From contig NZ_CP009933.1 of NCBI RefSeq assembly GCF_000968375.1, forward strand, positions 4,774,001-4,838,000: 64,000 nt of DNA, written 5' to 3'. Origin of the DNA: Clostridium scatologenes (GTDB lineage Bacteria > Bacillota > Clostridia > Clostridiales > Clostridiaceae). Shown in pieces: positions 53,884-63,353 of this stretch. The notes under the pieces are model-generated. The model saw only the letters and a program-made list of their open reading frames with translations, ran no database searches and had not been told where the DNA came from. Every line of letters starts with the position of its first letter. The first letter of the stretch is position 1. The translations under genes and the position numbers were made by a program.

Positions 53884-55725
53884 ATGTTTAATAATAAAAA
53901 GTTCGATGGCAATAAAATAAAGTATGGTATTTATTATGCCATTGTTGTAGCTATTGTAATATTTATTTTAAATGATTACGTAGTGAATTTAAAAACACAG
54001 CATATTCAATATAGCGAATTTATAAATTATGTAAATTCAAATAAAATTGAAGAAGTGCAAATTTCAAAGGATAAATTAATAGTTATACCTAAGGTTAAAA
54101 GTGGAGAGAGCAAAAAGACATTATACACAGAAAGATTAGATGATAATGATTTAATAAAAAGATTAGATAATGCAAAAATTACATATGGTGGAGTGCCTCA
54201 AGAAAACAGTCCTATAAGAAGCTTCTTTATAAATTGGATATTACCAGTTGCAATTTTTATATTCTTAGGAAGGCTTTTATTTGGAAAATTAGATAAGAAA
54301 ATGGGAAGCGGTGTTATGTCATTTGGAAAAAACACGGCTAAAATATATGCAGAAAGTGAAACAGGTGTAAACTTTAGTGATGTGGCTGGACAGGAGGAAG
54401 CTAAAGAATCTTTGATAGAAATAGTCGATTTTTTACATAAACCTGAGAGATATACAGATATAGGTGCAAGGCTTCCTAAAGGTGCTCTTTTAGTAGGCCC
54501 TCCAGGAACAGGTAAAACATTACTAGCTAAAGCAGTGGCAGGGGAAGCTAAAGTTCCATTTTTTTCCATATCTGGTTCAGCTTTTGTAGAGATGTTTGTA
54601 GGTATGGGGGCTTCAAGGGTAAGAGATTTATTTGAACAAGCACAACAAAAGGCACCATGTATAGTGTTTATAGATGAAATTGATGCTATAGGTAAGAGCA
54701 GAGACAATAATGTTAGTGGAAATGATGAAAGAGAGCAAACATTAAATCAATTATTAGCAGAAATGGATGGATTTGATTCTTCCAAAGGAGTAGTAATTTT
54801 AGCAGCCACTAATAGACCAGAAATATTAGATAAGGCTCTTTTAAGACCAGGAAGATTTGATAGAAGGGTAATAGTGGATAGACCAGATCTAAAAGGAAGA
54901 GAAGAAATACTAAAAGTACATGCTAAAGGAGTTAAGATAGCTAACGAATCTGATTTGAATTCTGTTGCTAAGGGTACTCCAGGTGCAGTAGGAGCAGATT
55001 TGGCTAACATAATAAATGAAGCAGCACTTAGAGCAGTTAAAAATAATAGAAAAGAAGTAATCCAAGAAGATTTAGAAGAGGCAATAGAAGTAATCATTGC
55101 AGGTAAAGAAAAGAAAGACAGAATATTATCAGATAAGGAAAAGAGATCAGTTGCTTTTCATGAAGTTGGTCACGCACTTGTAGCTGCTTTATTAAAAAAT
55201 ACTGATCCAGTACACAAAATAACTATTGTACCAAGAACTATGGGAGCTTTAGGATATACTATGCAGCTACCAGAAGGTGAAAAGTATCTTACAACTAAAG
55301 AAGAAATGATGGATCAAATATGTGTAATGTTAGGTGGAAGAGCTGCAGAAGAAATAGAGTTTAATACCATATCTACAGGTGCAGCTAATGATATTGAAAG
55401 AGCAACTTCATCTGCAAGAAGTATGGTAACTATGTATGGAATGAGTGAAAGATTTGATATGATGGGACTTGAATCTATTCAAAATAGATATTTAGATGGA
55501 AGACCTGTGCAAAATTGCAGTGCTGAAACAGCATCAATAATTGATGAAGAGACTTTAAAAATAATAAGAGCAGGTCATGAGAAATCTAAAAAGATACTTG
55601 CAGACAATAGAACATTGCTTACTAAAATATCAAATAGACTTATGGAAAAAGAAACTCTTATGGGTGATGAGTTTATGGCTATAGTGGAAGAAGAAAAAAA
55701 TTTAAATGAATCATCATTAGATTAG
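53884..55725 (+). CDS. ftsH: ATP-dependent zinc metalloprotease FtsH
   Basis: Membrane-anchored AAA+ protease for quality control of membrane and regulatory proteins; forms hexamers. 613 residues: membrane helices at about 11-31 and 114-134, Walker A GPPGTGKT (205-212), Walker B CIVFIDEIDAIG, second region of homology ATNRPEILDKALLRPGRFDR, zinc site H426-E-V-G-H430 and the later acidic ligand. The Ser/Thr-rich extracytosolic domain is short. ATG after GTGGAGG. helD follows 17 bases on. The gene is not next to tilS/hpt as in many Firmicutes, so it may be a second copy. Confidence 0.95.
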   Translation: MFNNKKFDGNKIKYGIYYAIVVAIVIFILNDYVVNLKTQHIQYSEFINYVNSNKIEEVQISKDKLIVIPKVKSGESKKTLYTERLDDNDLIKRLDNAKITYGGVPQENSPIRSFFINWILPVAIFIFLGRLLFGKLDKKMGSGVMSFGKNTAKIYAESETGVNFSDVAGQEEAKESLIEIVDFLHKPERYTDIGARLPKGALLVGPPGTGKTLLAKAVAGEAKVPFFSISGSAFVEMFVGMGASRVRDLFEQAQQKAPCIVFIDEIDAIGKSRDNNVSGNDEREQTLNQLLAEMDGFDSSKGVVILAATNRPEILDKALLRPGRFDRRVIVDRPDLKGREEILKVHAKGVKIANESDLNSVAKGTPGAVGADLANIINEAALRAVKNNRKEVIQEDLEEAIEVIIAGKEKKDRILSDKEKRSVAFHEVGHALVAALLKNTDPVHKITIVPRTMGALGYTMQLPEGEKYLTTKEEMMDQICVMLGGRAAEEIEFNTISTGAANDIERATSSARSMVTMYGMSERFDMMGLESIQNRYLDGRPVQNCSAETASIIDEETLKIIRAGHEKSKKILADNRTLLTKISNRLMEKETLMGDEFMAIVEEEKNLNESSLD

Positions 55726-55742
55726 AATTGGTGGAGAGTATT

Positions 55743-57875
55743 ATGGAAAACAATGAACTTGAAAAAGAATTAAAAAGGGAAATAGAATTAAATTTAGAAA
55801 AAGAAAAGTTAGAAGAGACTCTTGAAGAAATAAAAAATCAGACTTTAAATTTTATACAAAAGAGAAAAGATATTTCAGATTATATAGTTAGATTTAGAAA
55901 AAAGAAACTTGAAGAATATAAAGATGATGAAGATGAAATAGTAAAGTATTTTGATCATGAAATATTTGTAAAAGAAGAGGCGTTTAAGTTTATAGATAGA
56001 AAACTCAGAGAGCTTAATATTCTTAGTAGTTCTCCTTATTTTGGAAAGATAATTTTTGAAGATGAATATGGAACGGAAACTGTATATATTGGAAGATTTG
56101 GTATGGATAAAGATGAAGATTATGAACCAATTATTGTGGATTGGAGGTCTCCTGTAAGTGCTTTGTTTTATGCAGGAACTTTAGGAGAAGCAACTTATAA
56201 AGCACCAATGGGTGAAATAAAGACAAATATTTTATCTAAGAGACAATTTATCATAAAAAAAGCTAAGTTAATAGGATTATTTGATTCCAATATTGATGTT
56301 AAAGATGAAGTACTTCAAATGGTATTAAGCAAAAATGCTGGTGAAAAGTTAAAAGACATAGTAATGACTATACAGAAGGAACAAGATGAAATAATAAGAC
56401 AGTCTAGAAAAGGTGCTGTAATAGTTGATGGAGTAGCTGGTAGTGGTAAAACTACTATAGCACTTCATAGAGTTGCATATCTTTTATATAATTATAGAAG
56501 TGCATTAGAAGATAAAGTTTTGATACTTGGTCCTAATAGCATATTTATGGACTATATTTCTACAGTTTTGCCAAGTTTGGGTGAGGTTGGAGTAAAACAG
56601 TTTACCTTTAAAGAATTTGCAATGGAACTTTTAGATTTGAATTACATAATGGATTTTAAAGAATATATGGAAAGAATATTGCAAGAAGATAAAAGTTTTA
56701 TTGAAGATGTAAAATATAAAGGATCTGTAAAATACATTGAAGAGCTTGATAACTTGATTAAAAAGTTAGATTATCAATATTTTAAAATAAAGGAAGTTAA
56801 ATTTTATGACAAGGCTATAGCAACTAAAGAAGAAATTGAAGAAATGTTTAGTGTCTATTTTAAAGATATGCCTCTATTTAGAAGAAACAAAAAAATAAAA
56901 AGAATATTGATATCTAAAATTAAGGATGAAAGAAACGATTTAGTTAGAAAAGTAGAAAAAGAATATAAGGAATCAATTGAAAAATTATCTAAAGATGAAT
57001 TGGAAATTCAGCAGAATAACTTAAACTTTATAAGAAAAAGTAAAATAAGAGACATTATAAGACATGTAATAGAAATAAAAAATGAAATGAAGTGGATAAA
57101 CGCTTCAGATGTTATTGAAATCTATAAGGAATTTAACAATGATGAACAATTTATTTATGATGATTTAGCAGCTATATTGTATTTGAAAATCAGGCTTGAG
57201 GGCTTAAAATATAAAAAGGAAGTAAAGCATATTGTTATAGATGAGGCACAGGATTATTCAATGCTTCAATTTGAAGTGTTAAAGCATCTTACAGGATGTA
57301 AATCATTTACTATAGTTGGTGATAGCAATCAAAGAATAGTTCCTTTTGAAGGGGAGATTGCTATGCTTCAATTGAGCAAAGTATTTAGTGATTTTGATAT
57401 TTATAATTTCAATTTAAATAAAAGCTATAGGTCAACAAGAGAAATTATGAGTTTTGCAAATAAATATTTAAAAAGTAATAAAACTATTCCTTTAGTGAGA
57501 AATGGTGAGAAAGTTCTGGAAAAACAGGTAAATAACCTAGATGATTTAGTAGACAAAGTAGTAGAAAATGTTGTAAAATTAAAGGAGAAAGAATATGAAA
57601 GTATAGCAGTTGTTTGCAAAGATTCAGATACAGTAGAAACTTTGGGTAGACTTATAAAAGAAAAAATTTATATTTCCATATTAAATGAAGAAAATATGAT
57701 TTATTCTGGAGGAGAAGTAATACTGCCATCTTATTTTGCCAAAGGTTTAGAATTTGATGCTGTTATATTAATTGATGATGAAAAATTTAATAATAAAGAG
57801 GACAAATTAAAATATGTAATGGCAACAAGAGCCTTGCATGAATTATATGTATATAGAACTTCCTCGATAAAATAA
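55743..57875 (+). CDS. helD: HelD-type RNA polymerase-recycling helicase
   Basis: Superfamily 1 UvrD-like ATPase of 710 residues. The N-terminal coiled coil (residues about 1-100) inserts into the RNA polymerase secondary channel in HelD. The signature VDWRSPVSALFYAG precedes Walker A GVAGSGKTTIALHR (about 230-243); motif II is VIDEAQDYSMLQ, motif III VGDSNQRIVP, motif VI VMATRALHELYVYR. It releases stalled polymerase. ATG at 55743 after GGTGGAG; a TTG at 55728 overlaps that site. Close spacing implies co-transcription with ftsH. Confidence 0.9.
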   Translation: MENNELEKELKREIELNLEKEKLEETLEEIKNQTLNFIQKRKDISDYIVRFRKKKLEEYKDDEDEIVKYFDHEIFVKEEAFKFIDRKLRELNILSSSPYFGKIIFEDEYGTETVYIGRFGMDKDEDYEPIIVDWRSPVSALFYAGTLGEATYKAPMGEIKTNILSKRQFIIKKAKLIGLFDSNIDVKDEVLQMVLSKNAGEKLKDIVMTIQKEQDEIIRQSRKGAVIVDGVAGSGKTTIALHRVAYLLYNYRSALEDKVLILGPNSIFMDYISTVLPSLGEVGVKQFTFKEFAMELLDLNYIMDFKEYMERILQEDKSFIEDVKYKGSVKYIEELDNLIKKLDYQYFKIKEVKFYDKAIATKEEIEEMFSVYFKDMPLFRRNKKIKRILISKIKDERNDLVRKVEKEYKESIEKLSKDELEIQQNNLNFIRKSKIRDIIRHVIEIKNEMKWINASDVIEIYKEFNNDEQFIYDDLAAILYLKIRLEGLKYKKEVKHIVIDEAQDYSMLQFEVLKHLTGCKSFTIVGDSNQRIVPFEGEIAMLQLSKVFSDFDIYNFNLNKSYRSTREIMSFANKYLKSNKTIPLVRNGEKVLEKQVNNLDDLVDKVVENVVKLKEKEYESIAVVCKDSDTVETLGRLIKEKIYISILNEENMIYSGGEVILPSYFAKGLEFDAVILIDDEKFNNKEDKLKYVMATRALHELYVYRTSSIK

Positions 57876-57907
57876 AAAAGCTTTCAATATTTATTGAAAG
57901 CTTTTTT
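57874..57907 (+). terminator. Terminator after helD
   Basis: 15-base arms (AAAAAAGCTTTCAAT and complement), ATTT loop and a T run; it overlaps the helD stop codon. Confidence 0.88.
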
Positions 57908-57991
57908 ACAATATTCATTAAATAGTAGCAACTATGTGTTTAAAGTTTAACTAATAGTATAAAAAGTTATGAGAAAGGAAATGATCATCTA

Positions 57992-59032
57992 ATGAATAAG
58001 AGTTTGGAATTAATAACGAAAGCTGAAGAAAAGCACAATTTAAGTAAAAATGAAATAGTAAGATTGCTTAAAGATAATGAGTGTAACGAACAACTTTTTA
58101 ATGCAGCAGATAGAGTTAGAAAAAAATATGTTGGAGATGAAGTTCATTTAAGAGGACTTGTAGAATTTTCAAATATATGCAAAAGAGACTGTTTATATTG
58201 TGGACTTAGAAGATCTAATAAAAATATAAAAAGATATAGATTGACTCCAGATGAAATAATAGATTTGGCCAAGAAAGCTGTAGAATATGGTTATAAAACT
58301 ATAGTGATGCAATCAGGTGAAGATGAATATTATACAGTGGAAAGATTAAAGTATATAATATCCAATATAAAAAAATTAGATGTAGCTATTACTTTAAGTA
58401 TAGGTGAGAAAACTATGGAAGAATATAAAGCCTATAAAGAAGCTGGAGCAGATAGATATTTAATAAGAATAGAAACAACTGATAAAAAAATATATGAGGA
58501 TATGGATCCTGGCATGAGCCATGATGAAAGAAAAAGATGTTTAAAAGACCTTAAAAATTTAGGGTATGAAGTAGGAACAGGATGTCTTGTAGGTCTTCCG
58601 GGTCAAACTATAGAATCTTTAGCAGATGATATTTTATTTTTTAAAGAAATAGGAGCAGATATGCTGGGAATAGGTCCTTTTATTCCTAATGAAGATACAC
58701 CTTTAGCTAAAGAGAAGGGTGGAGAGCTAGAGCTTACATTAAAAGTTATGGCAATCATTAGGCTTCTTATGCCAGATACTAATATACCTGCAACAACTGC
58801 TATGGAGACGATAAATAAAAATGGAAGAATTATAGCTCTCCAAAGTGGGGCGAATGTAGTTATGCCAAATGTGACAGAAGGTGAATACAGGAGATTATAT
58901 GCACTATATCCTGGAAAGATATGTGTAGGAGATACTCCAGCACATTGCAGGGGATGTATTACTGGAAAAATAGAAACAATAGGAAGGACTATCTCTCAAT
59001 CAAAGGGATTTAGGAATAAAAGAACTTTTTAG
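57992..59032 (+). CDS. hydE: [FeFe]-hydrogenase H-cluster maturase HydE (radical SAM)
   Basis: Radical SAM enzyme that, with HydF and HydG, builds the 2Fe subcluster of [FeFe]-hydrogenase. 346 residues; cluster cysteines C63-x3-C67-x2-C70 (ICKRDCLYCGLR), VMQSGEDEYYT, and the C-terminal region with PGKICVGDTPAHCRGC, whose extra cysteines occur in some HydE proteins. ATG after GAGAAAGGAAA. hydF and hydG are not in the window. BioB and PylB are excluded by the HydE-type motifs. Confidence 0.9.
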   Translation: MNKSLELITKAEEKHNLSKNEIVRLLKDNECNEQLFNAADRVRKKYVGDEVHLRGLVEFSNICKRDCLYCGLRRSNKNIKRYRLTPDEIIDLAKKAVEYGYKTIVMQSGEDEYYTVERLKYIISNIKKLDVAITLSIGEKTMEEYKAYKEAGADRYLIRIETTDKKIYEDMDPGMSHDERKRCLKDLKNLGYEVGTGCLVGLPGQTIESLADDILFFKEIGADMLGIGPFIPNEDTPLAKEKGGELELTLKVMAIIRLLMPDTNIPATTAMETINKNGRIIALQSGANVVMPNVTEGEYRRLYALYPGKICVGDTPAHCRGCITGKIETIGRTISQSKGFRNKRTF

Positions 59033-59120
59033 TAAAATAGTTTGAAAAGTTTAAATATTAAATAGTAATCTTGTATACTAGAAAAGAAAATTTGTTGATA
59101 AAAAGTAAAGGAGTAAGAGA

Positions 59121-60599
59121 ATGATTAAAAGAAGTAGTGGCATTTTAATGCATATTACATCTTTGCCAGGATTATATGGAATTGGAACTTTTGGGAAAGA
59201 AGCTTATAAATTTGTGGATTTCTTAGAAAAGTCATCACAAAGTTACTGGCAGATTTTGCCTTTGGGCATTACTGGAGAAGGGGATTCACCTTATCAATCA
59301 TTTTCAGCATTTGCAGGTAATCCTTATTTTATAGATTTGGATTTTCTTACCCAACAAGGATTACTTAGTAGAGAAGATTACGAAAATACGGACTTTGGCA
59401 GCAACTGTATAATAGTGGATTATGAAAAGATATTTAATAATAAAATGCCTATTTTGAGACTTGCTTTTGAAAAAGGTAAATACACGTATGAGAATGAAGT
59501 AAGAGAGTTTAGAAAAAATAATAAATTTTGGATAGAAGATTACTCGCTATATATGGCTATTAAGTGCAAATTTGGATTAAAGTCTTGGCAGAATTGGGAT
59601 AAACCTATTAAGGTGAGAAATAAAGAAACAATAGATAACTATAGAGAAGAATTAAAAGAGGAAATAGATTATTGGATATTTTTACAGTATTTATTTTTTA
59701 CCCAATGGTTTAATTTGAAAAAGTATGCTAATGATAAAGGAATTAAAATTATTGGAGATATACCTATTTATGTGGCAGAGGATAGTGCTGATACATGGGC
59801 AAATAGTGAGATTTTTATGCTTGATGAAGATAAAAAACCTATAGCAGTTTCTGGATGTCCTCCTGATGCTTTTTCTACTACGGGGCAGTTGTGGGGAAAT
59901 CCTATATATAATTGGATTCAGTTAGAAAAGGTCAATTATAAATGGTGGATGGAAAGGATTAAGTTCAATAGTATGCTATATGATGTAACGAGAATAGATC
60001 ATTTTAGGGGATTTGAATCCTTCTGGGAAGTACCTTATGGAGAGAAGACAGCAGTAAATGGTGCATGGGTAAAGGGTGCAGGAATAAAAATGTTTGATGC
60101 AGTGAGTAAAACTTTAGGAAAAATAGATATTATAGCAGAAGACCTAGGATATATAACACAAGAAGTTATAGATTTTAGAAATGCTTCAGGATTTCCTGGA
60201 ATGAAAGTATTGGAGTTTGCTTTTGATGCTAGAGAGCAAAGTGATTATTTGCCACACAATTATAATAAAAATTGTATAGTTTATACTGGAACTCACGACA
60301 ATGAAACTGTAATGGGATGGATGGAAAATACCAAAAAGGAAGATGTGGATTTTGCTAAGAAATACTTCAAACTAGATGAAGAAGAAGGATATAACTGGGG
60401 ATTTATAAGAGGTGCATTAAGTTCAGTTGCCAATTTATCAATAATTCAGATTCAAGATTATCTGGGACTGGGAAATGAAGCTAGGATGAATATTCCATCA
60501 ACTATAGGTGGAAATTGGCAATGGAGAGTGGAGAGAGAAATGTTAACTGATAAATTGGCTGAAAAGATAAATAATATAACAATGTTGTATGGGAGGTAG
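59121..60599 (+). CDS. malQ: 4-alpha-glucanotransferase (amylomaltase)
   Basis: GH77 disproportionating enzyme that rearranges alpha-1,4-glucans and maltodextrins in the cytosol. 492 residues, compact bacterial form. Seen: RSSGILMHITSLPG at the N-terminus, GDSPYQSFSAFAGNPYFIDLD, the nucleophile region VTRIDHFRGFESFWEVP, the acid in IIAEDLGYI and YTGTHDNETVMGW. ATG after AAAGGAG. The gene stands alone; the rest of glycogen or maltodextrin metabolism is elsewhere. Confidence 0.96.
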   Translation: MIKRSSGILMHITSLPGLYGIGTFGKEAYKFVDFLEKSSQSYWQILPLGITGEGDSPYQSFSAFAGNPYFIDLDFLTQQGLLSREDYENTDFGSNCIIVDYEKIFNNKMPILRLAFEKGKYTYENEVREFRKNNKFWIEDYSLYMAIKCKFGLKSWQNWDKPIKVRNKETIDNYREELKEEIDYWIFLQYLFFTQWFNLKKYANDKGIKIIGDIPIYVAEDSADTWANSEIFMLDEDKKPIAVSGCPPDAFSTTGQLWGNPIYNWIQLEKVNYKWWMERIKFNSMLYDVTRIDHFRGFESFWEVPYGEKTAVNGAWVKGAGIKMFDAVSKTLGKIDIIAEDLGYITQEVIDFRNASGFPGMKVLEFAFDAREQSDYLPHNYNKNCIVYTGTHDNETVMGWMENTKKEDVDFAKKYFKLDEEEGYNWGFIRGALSSVANLSIIQIQDYLGLGNEARMNIPSTIGGNWQWRVEREMLTDKLAEKINNITMLYGR

Positions 60600-60788
60600 T
60601 TTTAAGGGGATTAAGAGATTATTATTAAAAAGAATTGCATTATCAATATAATATTGGTATAATATTTAACAAAGTTTATTATAAACTTGTTTTGATTGTT
60701 ATAATTAAGGGATAATTTTATTTTTCAATTAAAAGATAACTAATTCATTCATATCTTATCTTAAATTTTTTAATAGGAGATTAAGTAT

Positions 60789-61931
60789 ATGAAAGAATTT
60801 AGTATCAATACAAAAATTTATTTTGGAGAAGGTTCTTTAGACAGACTAAGTGAAATTAGAAATAAAAGAGTACTAATTGTGTGTGATAAATTTATGGAAA
60901 CTTCAGGTATTACAGCAAAGGTGCAAGGAAAGCTTGTTGATTGTGAAGTATCAGTATATAGTGACATAGTACCTGATCCATCTGTAGAAATCATTGCAAG
61001 TGGTATTCAGAAATTACAAAATTGTAATGCTGAAATTATTATAGCTCTTGGTGGAGGTTCATCAATTGATGGAGCTAAGGCAATAAAAGAATATGCGAAA
61101 AAAGTTACTGGAGGAGTTTCTTCTATAGAAGAATTTTATGCTATACCTACTACAAGTGGTACAGGATCAGAAGTAACAGAATACGCAGTAATTACAAATA
61201 AACAAGAACAATTGAAATATGCTCTTGCAGACAAATCACTTCTTCCAACAGTAGCAATTCTTGATCCGGAATTAGTAAAATCTGTTCCTAAAGCTATAAC
61301 TGCCGATACAGGAATGGATGTAATAACACATGCTATGGAAGCTTATGTTTCAAAGAATGCTACTGATTTTTCAGATGCTCTTGCAGAAAAAGCTTTTACT
61401 TTAGCTTTTAGATTTTTACCACAGGCTTATGCTGATGGAAATAATTTAATAGCAAGAGAAAAACTTCATAATGCATCATGTCTTGCTGGAATGGCTTTTA
61501 ATGCTGCTGGACTTGGGATTACTCACAGTTTAGCTCATGCTGTGGGTGGAAAATTACATGTTTCTCATGGCAGAAGCAATGCTATTATACTTCCTCATGT
61601 AATTGAATATAATGCTAATTTGAATAAAGGTGATTTTAATGTTGAATTTGGATTAGCAGCTAAAAAATACCAAAGACTTGCAAAATTATTAAAATTACAT
61701 GCTACAAATGTAAGTATAGGTGTTAACAATTTAATTAGAAGTGTTGTAGAGCTTCAAAATACATTAATGATTCCAAAAACATTGAAGGAACATGGTGTTG
61801 ATATGAAGTTAGCTAATGCATGTAGAGAGGAAATTGCTAGTGCAGCTTGCAAGGATATATGTACAACAGCAAACCCTAGAGAGACCACAACTAAAGAATT
61901 GCTAAATATTTTAGATAAGATTTTAGAATAA
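60789..61931 (+). CDS. Iron-containing alcohol dehydrogenase (1-propanol/1,3-propanediol type)
   Basis: Group III Fe-dependent dehydrogenase, 380 residues. Coenzyme region ALGGGSSIDGAKAI; iron ligands in GMDVITHAMEAYVS and ITHSLAHAVGGKLHVSHGRSNAIILPHVIEYN. The layout fits PduQ/DhaT-like enzymes that reduce short aldehydes to alcohols with NADH. ATG after AATAGGAG. It is flanked by terminators, so is monocistronic. It could reduce aldehydes such as lactaldehyde or glycolaldehyde from the rhamnose and xylonate pathways; this is speculation. Confidence 0.88.
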   Translation: MKEFSINTKIYFGEGSLDRLSEIRNKRVLIVCDKFMETSGITAKVQGKLVDCEVSVYSDIVPDPSVEIIASGIQKLQNCNAEIIIALGGGSSIDGAKAIKEYAKKVTGGVSSIEEFYAIPTTSGTGSEVTEYAVITNKQEQLKYALADKSLLPTVAILDPELVKSVPKAITADTGMDVITHAMEAYVSKNATDFSDALAEKAFTLAFRFLPQAYADGNNLIAREKLHNASCLAGMAFNAAGLGITHSLAHAVGGKLHVSHGRSNAIILPHVIEYNANLNKGDFNVEFGLAAKKYQRLAKLLKLHATNVSIGVNNLIRSVVELQNTLMIPKTLKEHGVDMKLANACREEIASAACKDICTTANPRETTTKELLNILDKILE

Positions 61932-61944
61932 AATACTGTTTTTA

Positions 61945-61972
61945 AAACCACTCGTTGGTGAGTGGTTTTTTT
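61945..61972 (+). terminator. Terminator after the Fe-alcohol dehydrogenase
   Basis: AAAACCACTC and GAGTGGTTTT arms, short loop, seven or more T. Confidence 0.9.
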
Positions 61973-62057
61973 GTGATACAAAAAAAGTGTTGAGAAAATC
62001 TTTGAAATAAAATATAATTTAAATTATAGCAAAAAAATTAAAAAAAGGAGAGTAATT

Positions 62058-62882
62058 ATGGCTGGGGAACTATATTCTATAGGGAAAGTTGAAGAAATTT
62101 GTAAAATAACAAAAAAGGCGCTAAGATATTATGACAGAATGAATATATTATCACCAGATAAAGTAAGTAATGAAAACGGCTACAGATATTACAGCAAGGA
62201 AAATTTATTGACTGTACCTGTTATAAGATATTATAAGCAGAGTGGTTTCAAATTGGAAGAAATGAGGGCTTTTCTAGAGGGAACAACTTATGATTTCGTT
62301 GATAAAAGCTTTAGAAAAAAAATTGACGAATTAGAAGAACTTGATAGAGAGATAAACTTAAAAATAAGATCAGTGAAGGATTGGCGTGATCTTATAGTTG
62401 AGGCACAGATGGTTCTGGAAAATAATGTTTGTGATGTGGCTATAAAATATATAGATAGCAAAAAATTAATTTTTTTAAATCAAGATTTTCAATATGATTA
62501 TATGGATTCTATAATTAATATAGAGTTTAATAATTATGTAGATAGAATAAATAATGCAATAACAGGGCCTGTGATAATAGCTTTTCCATCATATAAGGAC
62601 AAAATGAATGGTAAATGCAATAAGATGAAAATAATGCAGCAAAATATTTTAAAATGTAAAGAGGAAGAAACCATTGAGTATGGTGGTTGGATGGCAGCTT
62701 CTTGCTATCATATAGGCGCTCATGAGAATATTGATGAAACATATAAAAAGATAGAAAAATGGACTGAAGAGCATGGGTATAAATGTTCTGAGGAATGTTA
62801 TGAAAGATATGTAACAGATTATTGGACTACTAAAAATACTGATAAATATGTAACAGAGATTATGATTAAAATTAAAAGATAG
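62058..62882 (+). CDS. MerR-family regulator with GyrI-like ligand domain
   Basis: A 274-residue BltR/BmrR-type activator: MerR winged helix in residues 1-70 (YSIGKVEEICKITKKALRYYDRMNILSPDKVSNENGYRYYSKENL), a coiled coil (about 80-120) and a C-terminal effector-binding domain (residues about 125-274; YDYMDSIINIEF, CYHIGAHENIDETYKKIEKW, ECYERYVTDYW). Such proteins bind drugs or lipophilic cations and turn on an exporter. ATG after AAAGGAGAG. The DMT-like permease downstream has a MerR-type promoter. Confidence 0.9.
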   Translation: MAGELYSIGKVEEICKITKKALRYYDRMNILSPDKVSNENGYRYYSKENLLTVPVIRYYKQSGFKLEEMRAFLEGTTYDFVDKSFRKKIDELEELDREINLKIRSVKDWRDLIVEAQMVLENNVCDVAIKYIDSKKLIFLNQDFQYDYMDSIINIEFNNYVDRINNAITGPVIIAFPSYKDKMNGKCNKMKIMQQNILKCKEEETIEYGGWMAASCYHIGAHENIDETYKKIEKWTEEHGYKCSEECYERYVTDYWTTKNTDKYVTEIMIKIKR

Positions 62883-62885
62883 AAG

Positions 62886-62935
62886 ATATAAGCAGTAAAA
62901 AATTATTTTTAAATGATTTTTTACTGCTTATATTT
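62886..62935 (+). terminator. Terminator after the MerR gene
   Basis: ATATAAGCAGTAAAAAAT and its complement form a long stem with an AT-rich loop and a T run. Confidence 0.85.
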
Positions 62936-63150
62936 TTTTATTCAGTATATTAAAAACATTAACCATAGGGGAAAGTATATTTATGAAATATACCTAGCAT
63001 TGTGAAAAGTATACCAATATTATTTTATATAAGCTTCCTAATATGTATAATAAAGTAATTGAAATCGATTAAAAAAATTAAAATATAAAGCTAAATTCAC
63101 TGTAAACGTAGAGTTTTAGGTTTTGTTAGAATATTCTTGTGAAATTTGTA

Positions 63151-63182
63151 TTGACTTTACCCTATAGGGAAAGGAATATAAT
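63151..63182 (+). promoter_or_regulatory. MerR-type promoter with 20-base spacer
   Basis: TTGACT (63151-63156), 20-base spacer, exact TATAAT (63177-63182). The spacer carries the palindrome CCCTATAGGG (63160-63169). A partial copy (CCATAGGGGAAAG) lies at 62963-62975. The over-long spacer needs an activator that twists DNA, as BmrR/BltR do. The rest of the 470-base gap (62883-63353) has no convincing gene. Confidence 0.6.
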
Positions 63183-63353
63183 TTACTTACATTAAAGAAA
63201 AGCATTAAAAGATATGAATGAAGAGTTATTTAATAATTTGAAGATTTGAAATATCCCAAATCATGACAATCATAAAATATTCCCACTACAAGGTTCTATT
63301 TAAAGAAGGCAGTATAAAAAGTCTCAATTGAATATATGAAAGGAGTTCTATTT

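Noticed and set aside
54198..55097. Two minus-strand frames opposite ftsH
   Set aside because: They are shadows of a highly conserved gene on the other strand; composition is an artefact of ftsH codons.
57992..59032. Biotin synthase BioB or PylB
   Set aside because: The motifs around the cluster and VMQSGEDEYYT are those of HydE.
63200..63249. Short frame MNEELFNNLKI after the MerR-type promoter
   Set aside because: Eleven codons without a ribosome site; not supportable as a gene.
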